From Ferrovum sp. (lineage in GTDB: Bacteria; Pseudomonadota; Gammaproteobacteria; Burkholderiales; Ferrovaceae), in contig WJXM01000006.1 in the NCBI GenBank assembly GCA_019456405.1, positions 1 to 48,176 of the forward strand: DNA of 48,176 bases, given 5' to 3'. Below are positions 46,545-48,176 of this stretch, piece by piece. The notes under the pieces are model-generated. The model was not told where the DNA came from. It worked only from the letters and a program-made list of their open reading frames with translations, and searched no databases. The position numbers and the translations under genes are program-made. Within the stretch, counting starts at the first letter, position 1. Each line of letters begins with the position of its first letter.

Positions 46545-48050
46545 TCACGTCGGCGACAGGACGAAAGCCGTATTGATTGCTGCGATGACTGCGTCGCCGA
46601 TGTCCGGGTCGGCGAGTTTGGGGTAGGCCTTCTTCAGTTTGTTCGACAGTTGTCCGCCGTGTTCGCGTACCGACCGGATGATGCGGTCAATGTCGGCATC
46701 CGGCCCTTCGATCACTTCTTTGACCCGTTCGCGTGCGGCGCGCAGGCTGCGCAGATATCCGGCCTCCTTGCGCATCTCCTGCTCGATCGTCACTTCGACT
46801 ACATGCGCGAGGTATTCCGCGTGCTCCGTCAGGTCCGGATAGCGCCAGGCGGCCAAGGCATCTGCATAGGCATCGAACTCAAGGTTGTAGGGAACGCCGT
46901 CCTCTGCGATCCGTTCCTCCACGAACCGATACGCGGTGGCATAGCGCCGCATGAACGGTTTGGAAAACAGTTCGAGCACCTGGTCATAACCGCGGCGGTT
47001 GATAGTCGTGCTGGTGATGGTCGCGGACACCGGCAAGATGAAAGGTTCGAGGATCGCCCCGTCCCGGCGCAGCACATCATTGATCAGGAAACGGGAGATG
47101 CGTCCGTTGCCGTCGGACATCGGATGGATATAGACAAAGCCAAACGACAGAACCGCCGCCCGTACCAGCGGCGACCGGCCCATCGTACGGGCAGAGAATT
47201 CACGCAGCCCGGCCAGCATGTCCAGCGCATCGTTCCAGTGCGGTGCGATGTAATGCACCACCTGCGTGAAGCCGTCGACTTCGCCGACGAACACCGGGGA
47301 CTGTCGGATACCGTAGCGGGTCGCGCGCGGCCCGAGGATTTCCCGCTGCAACTCCGTAATCGATGCTTGGTCCAACGGGCTTTCGTAGTGGCCGCAACGC
47401 TGTTCCATGACCGCCGCGAAGCGCCTGACCCGCTCGACGTGCTGCTCCTCATGCTCGATGGCAAAGCTGGCGCGGCTTTCCTTGACCGTCAACCAGACAG
47501 TGCTGCGCAACAGCAGGTCCGAACCGAACTCGGCTTCGAGGGTCTGCAGGCGCTGGGTGCAGTCGTATTTCTCCGCACTGCGGACCCGGTTCGTACGGAC
47601 GACGACAGGGCAATACTCGCGCGTTCCCGGCAGATTGTTTCGAATCCGCCAGCGCGGATTGTTGTCGGACGCACTCGCTGTCAGATAGGTTTCGCCATCG
47701 AGCGCATTGACATAATTGCCGGACGTGACGCCGGAAAAATCCAGTTGCCGTCCGCTGAGAAACTCATAGAAGAATCCGGCGCGACGGGCATATTGCCCGG
47801 TAGGCTCGGATGCGACCCATTGGTTCAGGTCGTTGATCGGCACTTGCGCGAAGAGACGTGCCAGAAACTCCAGGTGGATGCCCTCATGTTTGAGCGCGAA
47901 GGCGAGGTGGCCGGCCAGGGTATCCGCCGGTCGCGCCGCCGGCAGGTAGAATTCATGGACGTAGCCGTTCTCCCGCACGGTTGCCCGCGACCGTGCCAAT
48001 TGGCTGTCGACACGGAAAGGCTGCGCCGGCTCGACGCTGAGTGTGATCAA
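46545..48050 (-). CDS. Fic-family AMP-transferase-like protein, possibly incomplete at the window end
   Basis: A Fic protein of 501 residues from TTG 48050. The Fic core motif is [20 protein letters not shown] with catalytic His309. An upstream SFAIEHEE (Ser195, Glu199) resembles the S-x3-E inhibitory motif of class II Fic proteins, which blocks ATP binding until relieved. Such enzymes usually AMPylate protein targets. The frame has no stop from TTG 48050 to the last base of the window and no ATG in it, so the true start may lie outside. It is separate from the two toxin-antitoxin modules. No partner antitoxin is visible. Confidence 0.85.
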   Translation of the reverse strand: MITLSVEPAQPFRVDSQLARSRATVRENGYVHEFYLPAARPADTLAGHLAFALKHEGIHLEFLARLFAQVPINDLNQWVASEPTGQYARRAGFFYEFLSGRQLDFSGVTSGNYVNALDGETYLTASASDNNPRWRIRNNLPGTREYCPVVVRTNRVRSAEKYDCTQRLQTLEAEFGSDLLLRSTVWLTVKESRASFAIEHEEQHVERVRRFAAVMEQRCGHYESPLDQASITELQREILGPRATRYGIRQSPVFVGEVDGFTQVVHYIAPHWNDALDMLAGLREFSARTMGRSPLVRAAVLSFGFVYIHPMSDGNGRISRFLINDVLRRDGAILEPFILPVSATITSTTINRRGYDQVLELFSKPFMRRYATAYRFVEERIAEDGVPYNLEFDAYADALAAWRYPDLTEHAEYLAHVVEVTIEQEMRKEAGYLRSLRAARERVKEVIEGPDADIDRIIRSVREHGGQLSNKLKKAYPKLADPDIGDAVIAAINTAFVLSPT

Positions 48051-48176
48051 CGGATTTGATGGTCTGATTTTCAGGTTGGATGATGGGTTGACGGCTTGAT
48101 CATCGCGAGGCTTGATAAATTCGCGCCCGGTTCCAACTTTCAGCCAGTTGGATCGCGAATGGCATTGGGATAATAA
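48051..48176 (-). other. Open extension upstream of the Fic gene
   Basis: The Fic frame continues without a stop through these 126 bases on the minus strand. The extension is hydrophilic (for example GTGREFIKPRDDQAVN) and could be coding. No other feature is seen. Confidence 0.3.

Noticed and set aside
46650-48059. A 469-residue open frame antisense to the Fic gene
   Set aside because: The opposite frame has the full Fic motif; this one is a compositional shadow without domain features.

Overview
The window reads as a chromosomal segment of a betaproteobacterium, most likely in or near the Nitrosomonadales. Support comes from the xseB-ispA-dxs-folE2 block beside a Rieske oxygenase, the rpsP-rimM-trmD-rplS operon, the yraN/rsmI/gmhA(diaA)/dolP neighbourhood, and a PEP-CTERM/exosortase-A locus (PrsT, hydrolases 1 and 2, small acyl carrier protein). 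By eye the DNA is moderately GC-rich. An EPS-forming, micro-oxic or iron-oxidising lifestyle is possible, but the sequence does not prove it.

Layout. (1) 1-28.7 kb is a dense core: tRNA-Thr, murJ, a TauE/SafE exporter divergent from a CysB-like regulator, ribF-ileS-lspA-ispH, an Irr-like Fur-family regulator, rpsT, argD-argF-argG, yajQ, yraN, rsmI, gmhA/diaA, a DolP-like BON lipoprotein, rfaE2, coaX, birA, glnS, folE2, dxs, ispA, xseB, a Rieske oxygenase, rpsP-rimM-trmD-rplS, xerD and plsY. Convergent neighbours often overlap at their 3' ends. (2) 28.8-38.7 kb is a signalling block on the minus strand. Five tightly coupled genes encode a diiron ODP-type metallo-beta-lactamase-fold protein, a GAF-GGDEF-EAL protein, a protoglobin-PAS histidine kinase, a stand-alone receiver and a receiver-PAS-GGDEF-EAL protein whose EAL site is degenerate. 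Just upstream lies a separate GGDEF-globin-GAF-EAL gene. (3) 38.8-44.5 kb is a PEP-CTERM/exosortase-A-associated locus. The PEP-CTERM substrate gene is preceded by a near-perfect sigma-54 promoter, but no exosortase gene is present. (4) 44.5-48.2 kb is an accessory defence/stress region with a VapBC module, a TacAT-type (DUF1778/GNAT) module, a small RES-like coding remnant and a Fic-family gene that stays open to the window end.

The strongest candidate for an undescribed system is block 2. It combines three predicted oxygen- or haem-linked sensors (diiron ODP, globin kinase, globin GGDEF/EAL) with c-di-GMP synthesis and degradation and two receivers. It sits directly beside a locus for extracellular polymer and surface-protein sorting. 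The inference is an oxygen-responsive c-di-GMP circuit that controls matrix or biofilm formation. Domain assignments rest on motifs read from the translations; the circuit itself is inferred. No insertion sequence, CRISPR array, rRNA or replication origin was seen. No gene-free stretch exceeds 300 bases; the longest is about 270 bases at 44387-44655 and carries the two promoter regions described.
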